Positions 48,860 through 61,558 of a stretch of 64,000 bases of DNA are shown here, piece by piece (the stretch's first letter is position 1; each line of letters opens with the position of its first letter). The notes beneath the pieces were generated by a model. The model was not told where the DNA came from. It did no database searches and saw nothing but the letters and a program-made list of their open reading frames with translations. The stretch comes from Polytrichum commune (Eukaryota; Streptophyta; Polytrichopsida; Polytrichales; Polytrichaceae), in the NCBI GenBank assembly GCA_950295325.1, contig OX485808.1, positions 11,040,501 through 11,104,500 on the forward strand, written 5' to 3'. Position numbers and translations under genes: made by a program.

Positions 48860-51800
48860 CACCTACTATTGTACCGAATGCGTTTGGAGACACCACGGGT
48901 GCACCAGTGGGGGACCCCACGAGTTCACTAGCGCGCTACAGTGGATTATAGACACTAACCTCTTCATCCATATGTGACACACTTTCCATAGGAAGTTCCT
49001 TAAGAGTCAAGGGGATGGGCTTCAATGAGAAGAAAAAAATGAGCTTCCAAATGGTTGCCTTATATACAAGGTGAATATTCCCTTCAATTTCAAAGGTACA
49101 TAATAGGCATTCCCTCCAATTCCTAACACCACAAGGTCATCACATACTAACCCTCTACCATATATAGTATTCATGACTGATGGTAGTGGAGTTCTATGTC
49201 ATATGTCCATGAAGTACAAATAGGTTACTAAGGCAAAGAAATTATTCTTTGGTACTAATTTGGCTCAAGTTTTTCACCACCACCACTAATGATTGCTCCT
49301 CATGCATGTAAACTAATATGATCTATATAATTTGGCCGTTCATAGCCTATAGTCAATTTAATTCATATTGATACCCTATTAAGCTTTGAAACCCACTTAG
49401 GCACGTCTCCCATAGTAAAACATAAACATGTTTAGTTCCAACACATCATTGAACTTATGGATGTCTTCATTTGATGTTCAACTTCACATCCAAAGTATCA
49501 CATGATATCAGCCCTAAACCACCACCCTTTAAGCATCCTAGTCCGAGTGATGGGCTAAGGCTAACATGCACCTAATTTGTGTACCCCCTAATGTCATGAG
49601 CTCAGGTTCTTCACTGGAAAGGTCATTCATAAATTTCCCAATTTTATTCAGAGAGCACAAAGTATTAGTGTTCAAAACACTCTAGCACTTTGTGATCGCT
49701 ATGTACTCACATTGATGTGACATCACACCTTACAAGGCTCAACTTGAGCAATCACACTGAATAATTGTCCCCCTAATACCCTTCTCCTCTAATCAAACCT
49801 CTAATTCCCCTGATTAAATGATTCTATCTCAAGTCCCCCTTAATTATTTATTTTAATTCCTCTACTCTTAGATGCCTAACACTATGATGCTTAGATTAAG
49901 ACCAGAAAGCACCCTTCAGTCGGCCCCTAATTCCCGGGAATGTACGTTGTTCACCAAGGAAGAAGCCCGTCGTTGCCCGTCAAACGCCCTTCAGTGCCCG
50001 TCAAAACGGCCAAGGTTGGTACAGAGGCGGTGTAGTTAGTCAGTTGGCGATGTTGGCCACTCACAGTCAGCTCCTTCCCTCCCTCGGCTCACAGGCTTGA
50101 ACTCCTTCGTAGACACGGTGTCATCTCCTCCCCTGCTTCAGAAGCTGAAGCTTAAGTCCAGAAGCTCACAGCCGATTTACACAATCCTCACTTGCCTTGC
50201 CTAATCTCCTGCATTGTGCCTCGCTTGAACAGTAACCAAATTTAGTCCAAGGTTTTGAGCATTGCCCTTCCTTGGCTCACAACAATTGCAACAACCTTTC
50301 AACACTTATTATCTGCCACAGTCGTATTTTCCTCTCTGAACACTCTGATGCATTCCTTCTTGCCTGTTTCCCCTCGCTTTCACCCCTAATGATGATTAGT
50401 AACCCGAATTCTAGTTCCAATCTCAACTACGCCTTCAATCCAGAACTGTTCTTCACCGAAGTCGCCGCTCCAGCGGCGGCGGCCCTGATATGCTTCGTTG
50501 CTCAAAGTAATTCGTTTCCACCCTGATTCTGTAGCCGTCTTGCTACATCCTAGTCGAGGCTCACACCCTCGTGAGAATGCCTAGCTAAATTGCAGCTGGA
50601 AGCTGCATTATCCCAGCAACCAACCCTGCGGCTGCCGCCTCACTCCTTGCCTAACCGAGAGAGAGTGAGCTGAGAGCTAGTGTCGCCGAACAATGGACCC
50701 CCTTCGTCCCAGATCCGGGATTTCAGTGCAGCTCAATTATCTTTAACGGCCTAAGGCCTCAAACCAACCCTGGCATACCCTAAAACAAACATTGCCCAAC
50801 CTTTTTACAAACACATAAACCTTGGCTTGAAGTTCAAGTTGCTAATACCGATATTCTAATGATTAATAATTCAAACTAAAACAAACCAATTCACCCCTTC
50901 ACCCGCTAGGTAAGGCTAACCCCCTAAAGCAATTTAAACTAAAACCTAACACTAAGCTAACGTCACACTCTTTTTATGATTTTCATAATTAATTCAATTG
51001 TCTGGTGCTAACTCTACTAACTTCCAAGCATAAAGTCAAATGTGAGCACCCCTTTTGGGCTCATACATGACGTTATATGTGACAAAAATGAATGTCAATT
51101 GACATAGTGTACATTTATTAAAAAAATATTTGAGTATGACTTCCACAACACATACATTATGACACACAATTATCGAACCTGGTTTATGCGATGATTCTTG
51201 TGGACATTAAATGATCATATGTACAACTCCCAATGATGGACATGCTCACGTGGGTAACTTGTTTTAATCATTATGCCTCTAAGGTATTCTAATTATATGA
51301 ATTTCAGAACGAGTGCCTCCTATGACAACCATTGCGAGCATCATATGGGGCCACTATTGCAACCATAAAACGAGCATGAGGATCTCTATCAAGTGCTCAT
51401 AATAGGACTACGTTTCCAATCAAGTTGACCGTCGAGCTTACAATGGTTGTTGTATTTTGAGTGGCTAGTCCAATGAATTTAAATTTCATGTCATATATTT
51501 TAAAGTGGCTACCTTATTAGCAGCACATATCTAACCGTATAGCACCAATAGGTGTCCATACATATATATACACATGAGTATGGTATTCATATGGGGCATG
51601 TCATATATACATCCCACATGGACATGCCCACGTGGGTTATTTACCAAATTCCATTAGGTCAATTTGGTAACAATGGTAGTTGTTTTTCTTGATGGCCTTC
51701 CAATGAACATGTGTTTCTTGCCAATTAGTATTGTTATGGTATTTTAAACACAAGACATGATGCTGTACCGGTGACTTGCAATGACATGTTTTTCAAAAAG

Positions 51801-53073
51801 TAATGCAATTCTTGGGTGGCTTCCGATCCACTTCGCAACCTTGTGTCGCAGTTGCTCTGTTGCGCAATTCAATGTAATTGAGGTTAATTGAATGTAATTA
51901 AGCATAATTAAGCACATTGCCTAAATTTTCTACAAGTATTCATACTCATTCAAACTACTTAAGCCTAGTCAAGTGCAAGTAAGCACATTAAACTTGATAA
52001 AGCATAGCAAAACCTAAAGAAGTGTAATTACCTGTATCAATTCAAATTTCTCAATTGCATCATAATTCGTTTAAGTAAATTTTATTTATTTAATTATGCT
52101 GAATTAGTTGATGCCTTAATTACGATTTACTAGTTTGAATAGTAATCATATTTTTTTGGTCTACTAGGCTTATTAGTTTGATGGCCTTATCAACTAAAAT
52201 TATGCTAGGTTACATTGGTGATTAACAACTCCAACATAATTGTCTTCACATGACATACCCCACTCGAACACTGGCAAGCAAGTTGTAATGATGATTCATG
52301 AAGTGATCTTATAGGCCATCTTTCAATGATGTCCATTTTTTAAGGTATAGTCCTCACGTGCCCTTATACTATCGCCGTCTCCTTCCCGTCCCTTTGTGTC
52401 CTTCCCGTCCCTTCGTGGGCGATCGTCACCATGTGTCTTCTCCCCCTTCTTACCCTTTCCCCCTTCCTCTTCCACTCTCCCTTCCTCCCTCCTCCCCCGC
52501 TCCCAATTCCCTCGCTCCCCCTCCCTGGCCTCTTTTCAAACCCGCTCCCTCCTTCCCTCCCTCTCTCCCTACTCCCTCGCACCCTCCACCATCGCCGCAC
52601 CTCCTCCCTCGGAGTCGCACCTCCTCACCTCAATTGTTCTCCACTCTCAATCCTCCCTCACTCCACTCTCCACTCTCACTCCTCCTTCACTCCACTCTAC
52701 ACTCTCACTCTCATACTTCACTCCATTCTTCCTCTATTCTCTTCATTGTTGGTGAGTCCTCCAATAAGTCTTGACACCTTTGAAATTTCTTTCAATTAGG
52801 TTTTTTGTGTTGAATGTGTTGTTATTGTGATTGTTTATGCTTTCTTTATATGCTTGGTGTTGTGTTGCTATGTATGGTTTGTTGGGTTGCTTGCATGAGC
52901 TTTGATAGGATTGTGGATTGACATTTGCTACTTGCTTGTCAATTTCATGTTTGTTGGTTCCTTCCTTGAAGTTGTTGAAAATTCTGCTTGAGTCTTGCTA
53001 GTTGATTCTCTCTGAAATTTCTGGATGATTCTTTATGGTTTCTGATTTCATTTGTCTGGTGAATTGTGTAGTA
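48860..53073. other. Gene-free stretch with GC-richer and pyrimidine-rich blocks
   Basis: About 49910-50740 is less AT-rich and carries CCCGTC-rich repeats near 49967-50006; no coding chain was found. 51000-52340 is AT-rich and featureless. 52375-52750 is almost pure pyrimidine on the plus strand and ends TTGTTGGTGAGTCC, which looks like a 5' untranslated exon meeting a splice donor; no start codon or downstream exon is assignable to it with confidence. Confidence 0.45.
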
Positions 53074-55334
53074 AGTTTTTGCTCTTAGTTAAATAACCCA
53101 AAACCCAGGGTACAGACTCTCAAAGAAGGCTTAACTAGTGTCTATTATAGGCATTTGTCACATTAAAGTTCATTAATCAGACAATAGGGTTGCTATCTTC
53201 ACTCTAAATCACGACTGATATGTCTTTTACTCTTTCATTTCCTCTTCCTCAGGCTTAATCTCCACTCTTATGGTTTATTGGTGTTTTGAGTCGTGGGTGG
53301 GTCTGTCCTATCTGACGACTCCTATAACTCTAGTTTCACACTTTCTAATTCTGTCGTGAAGCTCAAAAGCTTTGGCAATAGTCTTTTCGGATCTTGGCAA
53401 TAGTCTTCCAATGGATTTTCATCCTATTGGGGTTAGTCTCTTCTTCCTTCATTAAATAATGATTTAATGCCATCAATCATAATTCAAATTACATTGCTCA
53501 AAGAATTTATTCCTTCACTTTGTCTCATTTATCATTTACTAATTATAATTGAAATTCACTTATCTCGTGCTCTGCATTGTCACACAACACACAAAGGCTT
53601 GCTTTGATTCCTGCAACATTCTTACATAATCGTATAAACTCATAGGCTATCCATTAGATTCCGACATAATCAACTTCAATTGCTAGCCTGATTCCTCTCG
53701 ACATCCAACCATATCACTCTCATTCCTAATCATATCAAAGCACGCTCTTTGTTGATGTGACGAGTTGCCAACCGACATCATCATGGCAATGGCCGTCCTC
53801 TCAATTCCGTCTCTCTCTCAAAATATCACCTCTATCAGATCCTCATCAAGCTTAACCACTTTCTGGTATAATCTCTATTATCACCCTTCATCTTCCTATT
53901 GCCTCTAACTCTCTCTCTATATACTTCATCTCTCTCAACCTCTTACAGTGTCAGCCTCTCACAAGCTCATTTTTCTGTGTGCACTCAGCCGACTTAACCG
54001 CTTCTGCGATATTCTCTTCTCTATATCAACTCCTCCGGTCTTACGATCTTAGCCATATTCTGACGTTCTTGGCGATAGTCCACTGCTCTTGGAAGCTCTC
54101 CATCAGTTTTGTGCAACAATGCCCACAACATTGGATCCATACTACAGACTATGGCCCTTGCTATTATATCTACGTAGGCTATAGTCAATCTCAGTCACCG
54201 CAAGTTTTAATTCTGATTTTAATTTAGGTTAAGGCTCTTCAAGTCCTTACGACTATCTCTCTCTCTCTTCAGCCAATCGCTTTGAAGTTTCTATTAACCC
54301 TAGCTATAGCCTATGCCTTCTCTGCAACAACTTACTCTCTTTGAATCAACCTAGGGTAGTTTCTCGACTTTGACTCCTCATGTTTCTCTCCATCTTAGAA
54401 CACGGCTGCTATGGTTCGTCAAATAGATTCTTCCATGTTCTCTTTACTTCACTCAACAATTTGTCACTATTGAGTCACTCTTTTCCTTCACATTATGTTT
54501 TCTTCACTCGTTGTGCTCGAATACAATCTTGTCATACATTGATTCAACCACAATTGCCATACACAGACTATTGCCATATTTGTATCAATCATATAATCCT
54601 CTTTACTCAATCAATTCATACTCAATTTGTTAGGCCACATCCCCCTATCACAGGCGGTGATGCTCCTTTGCTGGTCTAACTTCAAGAAAACTACATTCAA
54701 CTAGCTCTGTCGTCTATAGCTTGACTCCATGCGGCTATGGCCTTAGTAGATATAACGAGAAGTATCCTCTCCTTGCCGATAGCCCGCTTATCAAGCTCGG
54801 AGCTCCCGGCGGTTGCAACTCCTACAACTACTTTCCTCGGGCTATAGCCTTCCGATTTCATCCTAAACTAATTTTCATCTATTATTTTAGTTACTTCATC
54901 GTAAAAGAAAGTTTTTTTCTTTCCTACAATCAAGCTATGGCCAGAAAAATGGTATTACAAATTGCTAGATTCAATGAATGTCTGAATTGCTTCAATGAAT
55001 TGCTAGCCTCATGAATGTCTAAATGTATGTTTGAATCAAATGCAAAAATTGATGACATCAATGGAATCAATCATGAATTGTTGGTGTGCAGATTTGCTTG
55101 CATTGAAATGATTCACATGCTTTTGTTGATTGATATTTTTACTATGTGAACTTCAATGTATGAATGTCTGATTGGTAGTGCATGTGGTTATTTTTTGTGT
55201 AGGAACTTCTATTGAAATTGAACAACAATTGCAATGAGCCGACCAAAGAAAGTTGGTGAGTTCCCATTCTTCATGTGCATGTTTAGGGTTGTTAGTTTGA
55301 AAAAGGTTATTTTGAATGTACCTACAAATTTCAA

Positions 55335-55794
55335 GTCCCACGGGCGTTCGCCCGTGGGACATGGAACAAGTAACAAAGCCAGGGGGCGCCTCACGGGCGA
55401 ATGCCCATGGGACTTGGAATAAAAGAAAGAAAACATGGGCATGTCCCACGGGCGTTTGCCCGTGCGCCTTGCATTATTAACTAAGTAGCACAATATATAT
55501 AGAATACCAAAATATGTTCCTGACCTACAATGCCCGTGGGACCTGAAGCATGAGAGTTGCTTCAAATTATGTTTTGAGAAACTCAAGTTAATTTTACGTG
55601 CACTAATTATCACACATTGACTATGTACTATCCATTGGTGTACAATATGTTTGTAGATCTAAAACTCTACGGGTGTGAATACAAATTCCAAGGTTCACAT
55701 ACACTAGTATGGGTTTGTCCCATGGGCGTTCGCCAGTAGGACTCAAATCCATATACACTAGCATCCTAACGTCCCACGGGTGATTGCCCGTGGG
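55335..55794. repeat. Short GC palindromes, cluster 2
   Basis: Six sites: 55335-55360 (12-bp arms GTCCCACGGGCG / CGCCCGTGGGAC around TT), 55391-55413, 55443-55466, 55529-55541 (half site), 55717-55742 and 55771-55794. A further one lies at 57563-57586 inside an intron of the decayed gene. Loops are 2-4 nt. Sites are spaced 50-190 bp in otherwise AT-rich DNA, and most mismatches are in one arm only. Confidence 0.85.
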
Positions 55795-55951
55795 CCATGA
55801 CTTTTGTAGCACCTAGTTTCTTTATGGCTCAACATATCACAATTCTCTCTGGCATTTCTTTGAAGTAAGTCTACGTATAGTCAATCAATTGAAATAGACA
55901 GTGAGTGTTTCATTCAGGTACTTATCGCACTGAAATCTCTATTGATGAGAA

Positions 55952-57951
55952 ATGGCAAGAACCAAACAAACAACTCGTAAAGGTAGAACAACACGACTTA
56001 CAAAATGTCATGATATTTATTGACTAAGAGATAACATAAACGTGCGATGAGTACTAACATGTCCATTTCTTCTCCACAATGTTGGAGGGTTGTCTAGGGC
56101 GGTAAATTGGGATATCGATGTCTTGGGAAAAGATGTTAAATGGTTCATGCAATACAGTGGTTTCGGAGAGACGACGGTGTTGTCATTATACACCAAGACT
56201 GCAAATAACTCCACATGGAGGAAGTATATGAGAGCAAAGCACGTATTGGATGTTCAAGCATATGGGAGCCGACTTTTGATAATGTGCAAATCTGCAGGGT
56301 GGAAGAGGAATTTTAAGGTTGCAAGATATGTGGACTCTTTTGCATATGAAGAATATAACAAAGAGTTAAACACTGAGAGAGAGAATATCCGGTTATTGAA
56401 TGGAGAATTTTTGACTTATTGTATCGTCTACTGTGAAACAAAGGTGCACACAAAGACCTTGCAAGAGAGAGCACTATTGATAGAGCATGACTATAAATTT
56501 GCTTTGCGCCGGGTGAAGGTTATAGTGGATGAGGCAAAGGCAACAAGGCTGGAAACATCATCAAAGAAGAAACAAATCCGTGATGGAAAAAGAAAGGTTG
56601 GAGACGGTGCCCATGAGGAGACATCTAGGAACAAAGCGAGACGGGATAATGAGTTGGACGTGATTATACCTGACAATCCCGACGAGGATGTGCTTCCCAA
56701 GAAGGGGAAGAACAAAACAACTCATTCAAGTCCATTTTTTAAGGAAGAGAAGGTTCCTAAGAAGTCGAAGAGTGGGCCCTCAAACAAATCCGTGGGAGAC
56801 ATGTTAATGGACATGGAGTTTTTCAAGAACAAATACAATAGGGTGTGGATTTTTGGTGAATGAATATCTGAATTTGTGAGCATTTTTAATATAGAGCATG
56901 AAGATGCAAGGTATAATCGTCAACCCATATGAGAGACACATTTGAAAGAGATGAAGACTTGGTTATTTAAATATACCTTCATGCCGAAGAATTATCCCAA
57001 CTTCCTCACAATTTTTCCTTCAGATAGAAGTAAAAACCCGCTGATTTTGATGAAGTTAAAGACAAATCGTTTTACGTTGTCAATGGACAACACACGTTGG
57101 CAGCCTACCTGAAGTACGTGAATAATCCCAACAATACCGAAGAGGTGAAGGAGTTTTTTTTCTCTAAATGACCATGTAATGTGGTTTGGGCTCCAAGATA
57201 CAATGATGACCATTTGTTCCACATTTCTGGCGTTTTTAACTTGGATAGTGAATATAGAAAATAATTTCCATCATAAATGGAGTGCATTCAACATACTAGG
57301 AAAACATGGATTAGACGAGGAAAGCCACCTCGAACTATACGAGAGAAGACAAGCAACTTGGAAGCTTTCAAGAAGTGGAAGGTATTTTCCATTTTTTCTT
57401 TTTTAATCAACTAATATGTTTGCATCAACTATTATGTTGAAGGAACGAATATGTTTGTAGCAACGATTATGTTTAAATCCATAAATATGTTTGAAACAAA
57501 TATTTGTTTGAGCCAACCAATATTTTCTATTATTCCTGCATTAAAAGTCTAGTTGTAGTGACGCCCATAGGCGTTCACCCGTGGGAAAATGACCTCTCTA
57601 ATTTGGAAGGGAAAATATCATTGTATTCACGATTCATTTTTTGAATTTTATGTTGTAGGATTTCTTGACGTGCCTTATGTGGACCTTTCATGTGGAGGAG
57701 TCCAATTTGATCATGGAGCATGTCTTCCCTGCGTTGAATGATGAACTATGGTTTAAATGGAAGCGCATATTCATGGAGTTCAAGAGGGGTGAATATATAG
57801 ATGGGAAGATCCTCGGTCTCATGAAGGAAAAAAAAGTTATAAGCCCAAGAGCATTGTGAAAAATGAATTGAAGCACACTCACGGCTTGACATGGCAACAA
57901 ATCAATGTTTGGTCACCAGAGAAGATGAGAAACACCCTCGGCATACATTGA
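55952..57951 (+). pseudogene. Decayed gene: H3-tail-like N-terminus, ParB-like VVNGQHT domain
   Basis: Exon 1 (55952-55982) starts at an ATG with G at -3 and +4 and encodes MARTKQTTRK. A GT-AG intron (55983-56087) joins it in phase to exon 2 (56088-56863; LSRAVNWDIDVLGKDVKWFM onwards), 258 open codons with a Lys-rich end (PKKGKNKTTHSSPFFKEEKV). Past a TGA the same frame continues: EFVSIFNIEHEDARYNRQPI, then MPKNYPNFLTIFP. After a shift near 57048 comes FDEVKDKSFYVVNGQHTLAA and VVWAPRYNDDHLFHISGVFN, with three stops. IRRGKPPRTIREKTSNLEAF leads to a donor at 57382. A phase-matched acceptor at 57658 starts DFLTCLMWTFHVEESNLIME; a shift in an A-run near 57835 leads to LTWQQINVWSPEKMRNTLGI. xVVNGQHTxAA fits the ParB/sulfiredoxin-like (DGQHR) fold. 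Function unknown; this copy cannot make the whole protein, though exons 1-2 are intact. Confidence 0.65.
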
Positions 57952-60135
57952 AAACTATTGGCGAGTGGGCGTTCAATAGGAAGTGTGAGCCAAGTTTTTG
58001 GGCAATTAGTTTAACCATAGGCTTATAGTCGAGTCTTGGATGAAGTCCATCCGAGAGGATGAACATAATTGAATAATTAGCTAGGGTAGTTATAATTATA
58101 GGCGCGGCCTTAGGAGGCCCTAGACGGCCGATAACTATCGTCTCCCCTGCCGAGCTAAGAGGGTTGGCGAGGGGTGGAGAAGACAGACATTGCATGATTA
58201 TAGTTGAGCGCATTGTAAATCCATAGGTTTGTCTCCCTCAGCATCGCGAGCGGGCGAGGAAACAGTTTAATCATTTTCTATTTTGAATTAAGTGAACACT
58301 GCAGTGATTGCGAATGAATTCATTATGTGAAAGAATATTATTATGTGAAGATGAGAGTTACCGAAGAACTATAGTTCAGTGGAACCATTTTCTGTGTTGA
58401 ATGAGCAATGTGAATTTTGGAATTGATGATCATTGTTGAAGCCGCAATTGAGTGAGAGTTGCGAGCGAGATTGTGTAATGTGAGCGAGTAAGAGCATGAA
58501 TCAGAAGTGTGATTGAGAAACATAATGTGAGGTAGAATTGCTAAGAAGAGTGTGTGAAACTATCGTCAATTGATGAGATTGCAATTGGCTGAATTCAAGA
58601 GTGAGAATGAGATTGATTGACTGTAAATTGCAGAAACCAATGAGAGGGTGAAAAGAGAATTGAATGAGTAAGAAATTGAGCGAGTGTGAATTCGAGTAAT
58701 TCGATGACGCCGAAATTAAGATAACTATTATCCGCAAGAGTGGAAATCAAGTGAAGAGTAAAGCAGGGTTGTGAGAAATCCTTGATACCATGAGCGAAAT
58801 GTAGTAAGAGCGAGAGAAAACTATATTCGTTATAGAGGAAGAGATAGCAAGGAATTGAATTACCTGAGGGCCAACAAAGTTAATATCATTTGATGAGTGA
58901 GAATAAGTGTAGAATTATGAGCGTAGAGGCTGGAAGATTATACTTGAATTATTGTCAGCCTGTGTAAGAAGAGAGGTTGGGAGAATGTGGTCGAGGGTAA
59001 GAAATGTGAGCAACGCTGGTTGAAATTGGAAGTCGACCTGTGTGAAAAAAGTAGGGACGATCCAATAGAGAGTGAGAGAGAGTCGAACTATTGTCTGAGG
59101 AAACGAAGAACATTGTTGAGTGACCTTTTGACTACTTGTGAGAGGGAGAAGTCGGATCAGTCGAGTGTTAGCATGAGTGAAGTGTAACTATGGGCTATAG
59201 TGTTACTTACAATAGGCTGAGACGAAGACAAGCGGCCAAATGCCAGCCGGTGTATGAAATGATTGCTTATTGTTGAAACATGTGAGAGGTTATACCGAGA
59301 GAAAGTACATAGTTCAGCCAAATGAGATTATAGTGAAATCTAAAACTTTAGGATGATAGGTTTATAATTGGGAAGAGTGAATTTAATTCATGGGAGAATC
59401 TCAATCAACTGAAGTGATGAGAAATCACTTGTGATCAGTTGATTAGAGGGGATTTGAGAAGTTAGGGTTATTGAGAGTAAGTCTAAGATAGGATGAACTT
59501 TGGATTATCAATGAGATTTAGGCATAAGTTATCCTAGTCTTAAGTTGCGTTGTGAATCGATACTTAGTCAAGAGATTTGATCTTTGAGTATAAAATGTGA
59601 ATTAACACGATTAATTATTGTCTTGTGTGTTACCCTGGTTGTTGTTGTTGCAGGTTTGTAGGGCGACCAAGACTATAGCTTGACCTTGATGTTCGTTGTT
59701 AGTTGCATGAGTTGTGAGAAATGATTAAATCTGAAATTAAAGAATAAACAATTTGTCATGTATTGGAATTAACATCGACCAAGTAATGAAGGAATTGTTA
59801 TGATTTGAAGATGCATTGGCCAATGGTTACCAAAGACAATTGTGATATTCAAAGACTATTGTTGTCTTTTGACTATTGTTACACAAAATCTCATGGCAAG
59901 ATGGAAACTACAACTTACTGACACACATACCCTACTGACGGGGAAATATTGAGAGGAAAACCAAGAGGGAAAAGGAGAACAAAAGACATACCAGTCATGA
60001 TTTAGAGTGTAGATAGCAACCCTATTGTCTGATTAATGAACTATAATGTAACAAATGCCTATAATAGACACTAGTAAAGCTTTCCTTGAGAGTCCGTACC
60101 CTGGGTTTTGGGTTATTTAAATGAAAGCAAAAACT

Positions 60136-61442
60136 AAGTATAAGAAGAAGAACGAGACATATATTGCAATGGCAGAGCGTCTAAACCCCATCCCTCCTCA
60201 TCTTGTACAACATGACCAATTCTCTAAGAGTTAGGGGGTGGTCATGGAGTCTATGGAAAGAGCACAAGAAGATGAGTCTACAAGTTGAACCTTTGTTTGT
60301 GGAAGGCAAACAAGAATTGACTGAGATATCATCATTTGAAGCAACCGGAGCTAAGCTTGAGGCGTTTATTGAAGGTAGAATATGGTGGTGAGCACATCCT
60401 GAGTAGGCATCTAGTCACTTCAAGGTGAGAATACCACTTGCAAAAATTTATAGAGAGGTCGTGCTTTGCTAAGCTTATTAGATAAATTGAACAATACCAT
60501 AGGCTAACAACAAGTTGGGCGGAAAATAATTCAAAGTAATTAAGCCTTATTTACTTGGAATTTTTTGGGCTAGAGGCCTAAATGAAATGAGAAATAATCA
60601 TCAAAATGTCTAAGTTTTAGGAAATTCTCCATTATTCCCAAGGCAATCTCTCTCAACAAGGGTATTCGAAACTTTAATATTGTTTGCAACGTTCAATAAT
60701 CTCTCATCCTTGTCAATGGGGTGGAACATATGAAGGATTTGCCTTTGGCTCTTAGCCATACTTTGCAAAGTCCCAAACAACCTCTACCAAACATGAGCAC
60801 GAAAAACGGCAAAAAATATTATTCACAACCTTAATCAACACACTTAGACAACTTAACCTAAACCCTCAAGGCTAACATCGTGTACTTAGCTATCATGAAC
60901 GAATGAAAAATAAGTTACAATACATAAATTTGTATGTACGCTATGTTGAGTGTCTAAGTGAATAATATACATATATGTATTTGCCTTATTTTTCATGAAT
61001 GTTCTTAAGGACCGCCTAAGCCCTTTCCAAAAGTAAAAATTATTGGGCAAAATGTGCCCAATCTACTATCAACCTTCAGTAATTGATAAAAACATATGCA
61101 AAATTCTCAACCTTTAGTGGTAGTGTCCAGTGCCACTTCAAAACACTTTAGCAATGTCAACATACCATATATCCAATGGCCGTGGACCATTTAATCATGA
61201 GTTGTGCCATATAATTGGTTCAAATGGTATTGACCAATGACATGACCATGCAATCCCCATAATGAGTGGGCACGAGTCACATTTCTAGGTTCATAGACAA
61301 TTTAGCAGAGTTGTTCACAAATAGTGTACGTGACACTAATAAATATCATAAAAAGTGTCGTACAATGTCACTGACAACTATAATATAAAACATGACAAAA
61401 GAGTTTTTATAAGCTTTGTGGGTACAAACACAGAGAGTCCAA
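60136..61442. other. Gene-free stretch
   Basis: No supported gene or clear repeat. The 62-codon frame at 60203 is isolated. Confidence 0.45.
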
Positions 61443-61517
61443 GGAGATTTTTGGGCATACTCGATCAAAATCCTAGTGTTCCAAGTCCAACCGGTTTACA
61501 TGTTGTGATCTTTCAAG
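61443..61517 (+). repeat. Dispersed repeat R1, partial copy 4
   Basis: Matches the first 75 bp of R1: GGAGATTTTTGGGCATA, then TCCTAGTGTTCCAAGTCCAA and CCGGTTTACATGTTG. It stops before the T-rich centre. Confidence 0.7.
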
Positions 61518-61558
61518 AATGAAGCCTCTAGATGCCGGAATCTCAATGTTTCAGACTG

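Larger units (their letters stand above)
53074..60135. mobile_element. Large terminal-inverted-repeat element, about 7.1 kb
   Basis: The two ends are inverted copies. The left end begins AGTTTTTGCTCTTAGTTAAA and the right end, reversed, begins AGTTTTTGCTTTCATTTAAA. Both continue with ATAACCCAAAACCCAGGGTA, CTAGTGTCTATTATAGGCAT and TTCATTAATCAGACAATAGG for about 165 bp at roughly 88% identity by eye. Inside these, the left arm (to about 54900) is pyrimidine-rich on the plus strand and the right arm (about 58080-59950) is purine-rich, as inverted arms would be. They share only short motifs such as AATAGTCTTT and a GC-richer inner end. The centre holds a decayed gene (55952-57951) and short palindromes. 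No certain target-site duplication. Mutator-like elements are the best-known plant class with long inverted ends, but no MULE transposase is visible. Confidence 0.65.

Noticed and set aside
52358-52799. Plus-strand Pro/Ser/Leu-rich frames and a minus-strand Arg/Gly-rich frame
   Set aside because: Low-complexity pyrimidine tract opens all frames; no splice or homology support.
55203-55253. Upstream exon MSRPKKV of the ParB-like gene
   Set aside because: Acceptor and donor look fine, but it joins the next exon only in the frame that conflicts with exon 2, so it is not included in the model.
55335-55794. CRISPR-like array from the regularly placed palindromes
   Set aside because: Spacing is irregular, the repeats are short hairpins, spacers are not of uniform length and the host is a plant.
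55952-55982. A true histone H3 gene
   Set aside because: Only the first ten residues match; the following exon has no histone-fold sequence.
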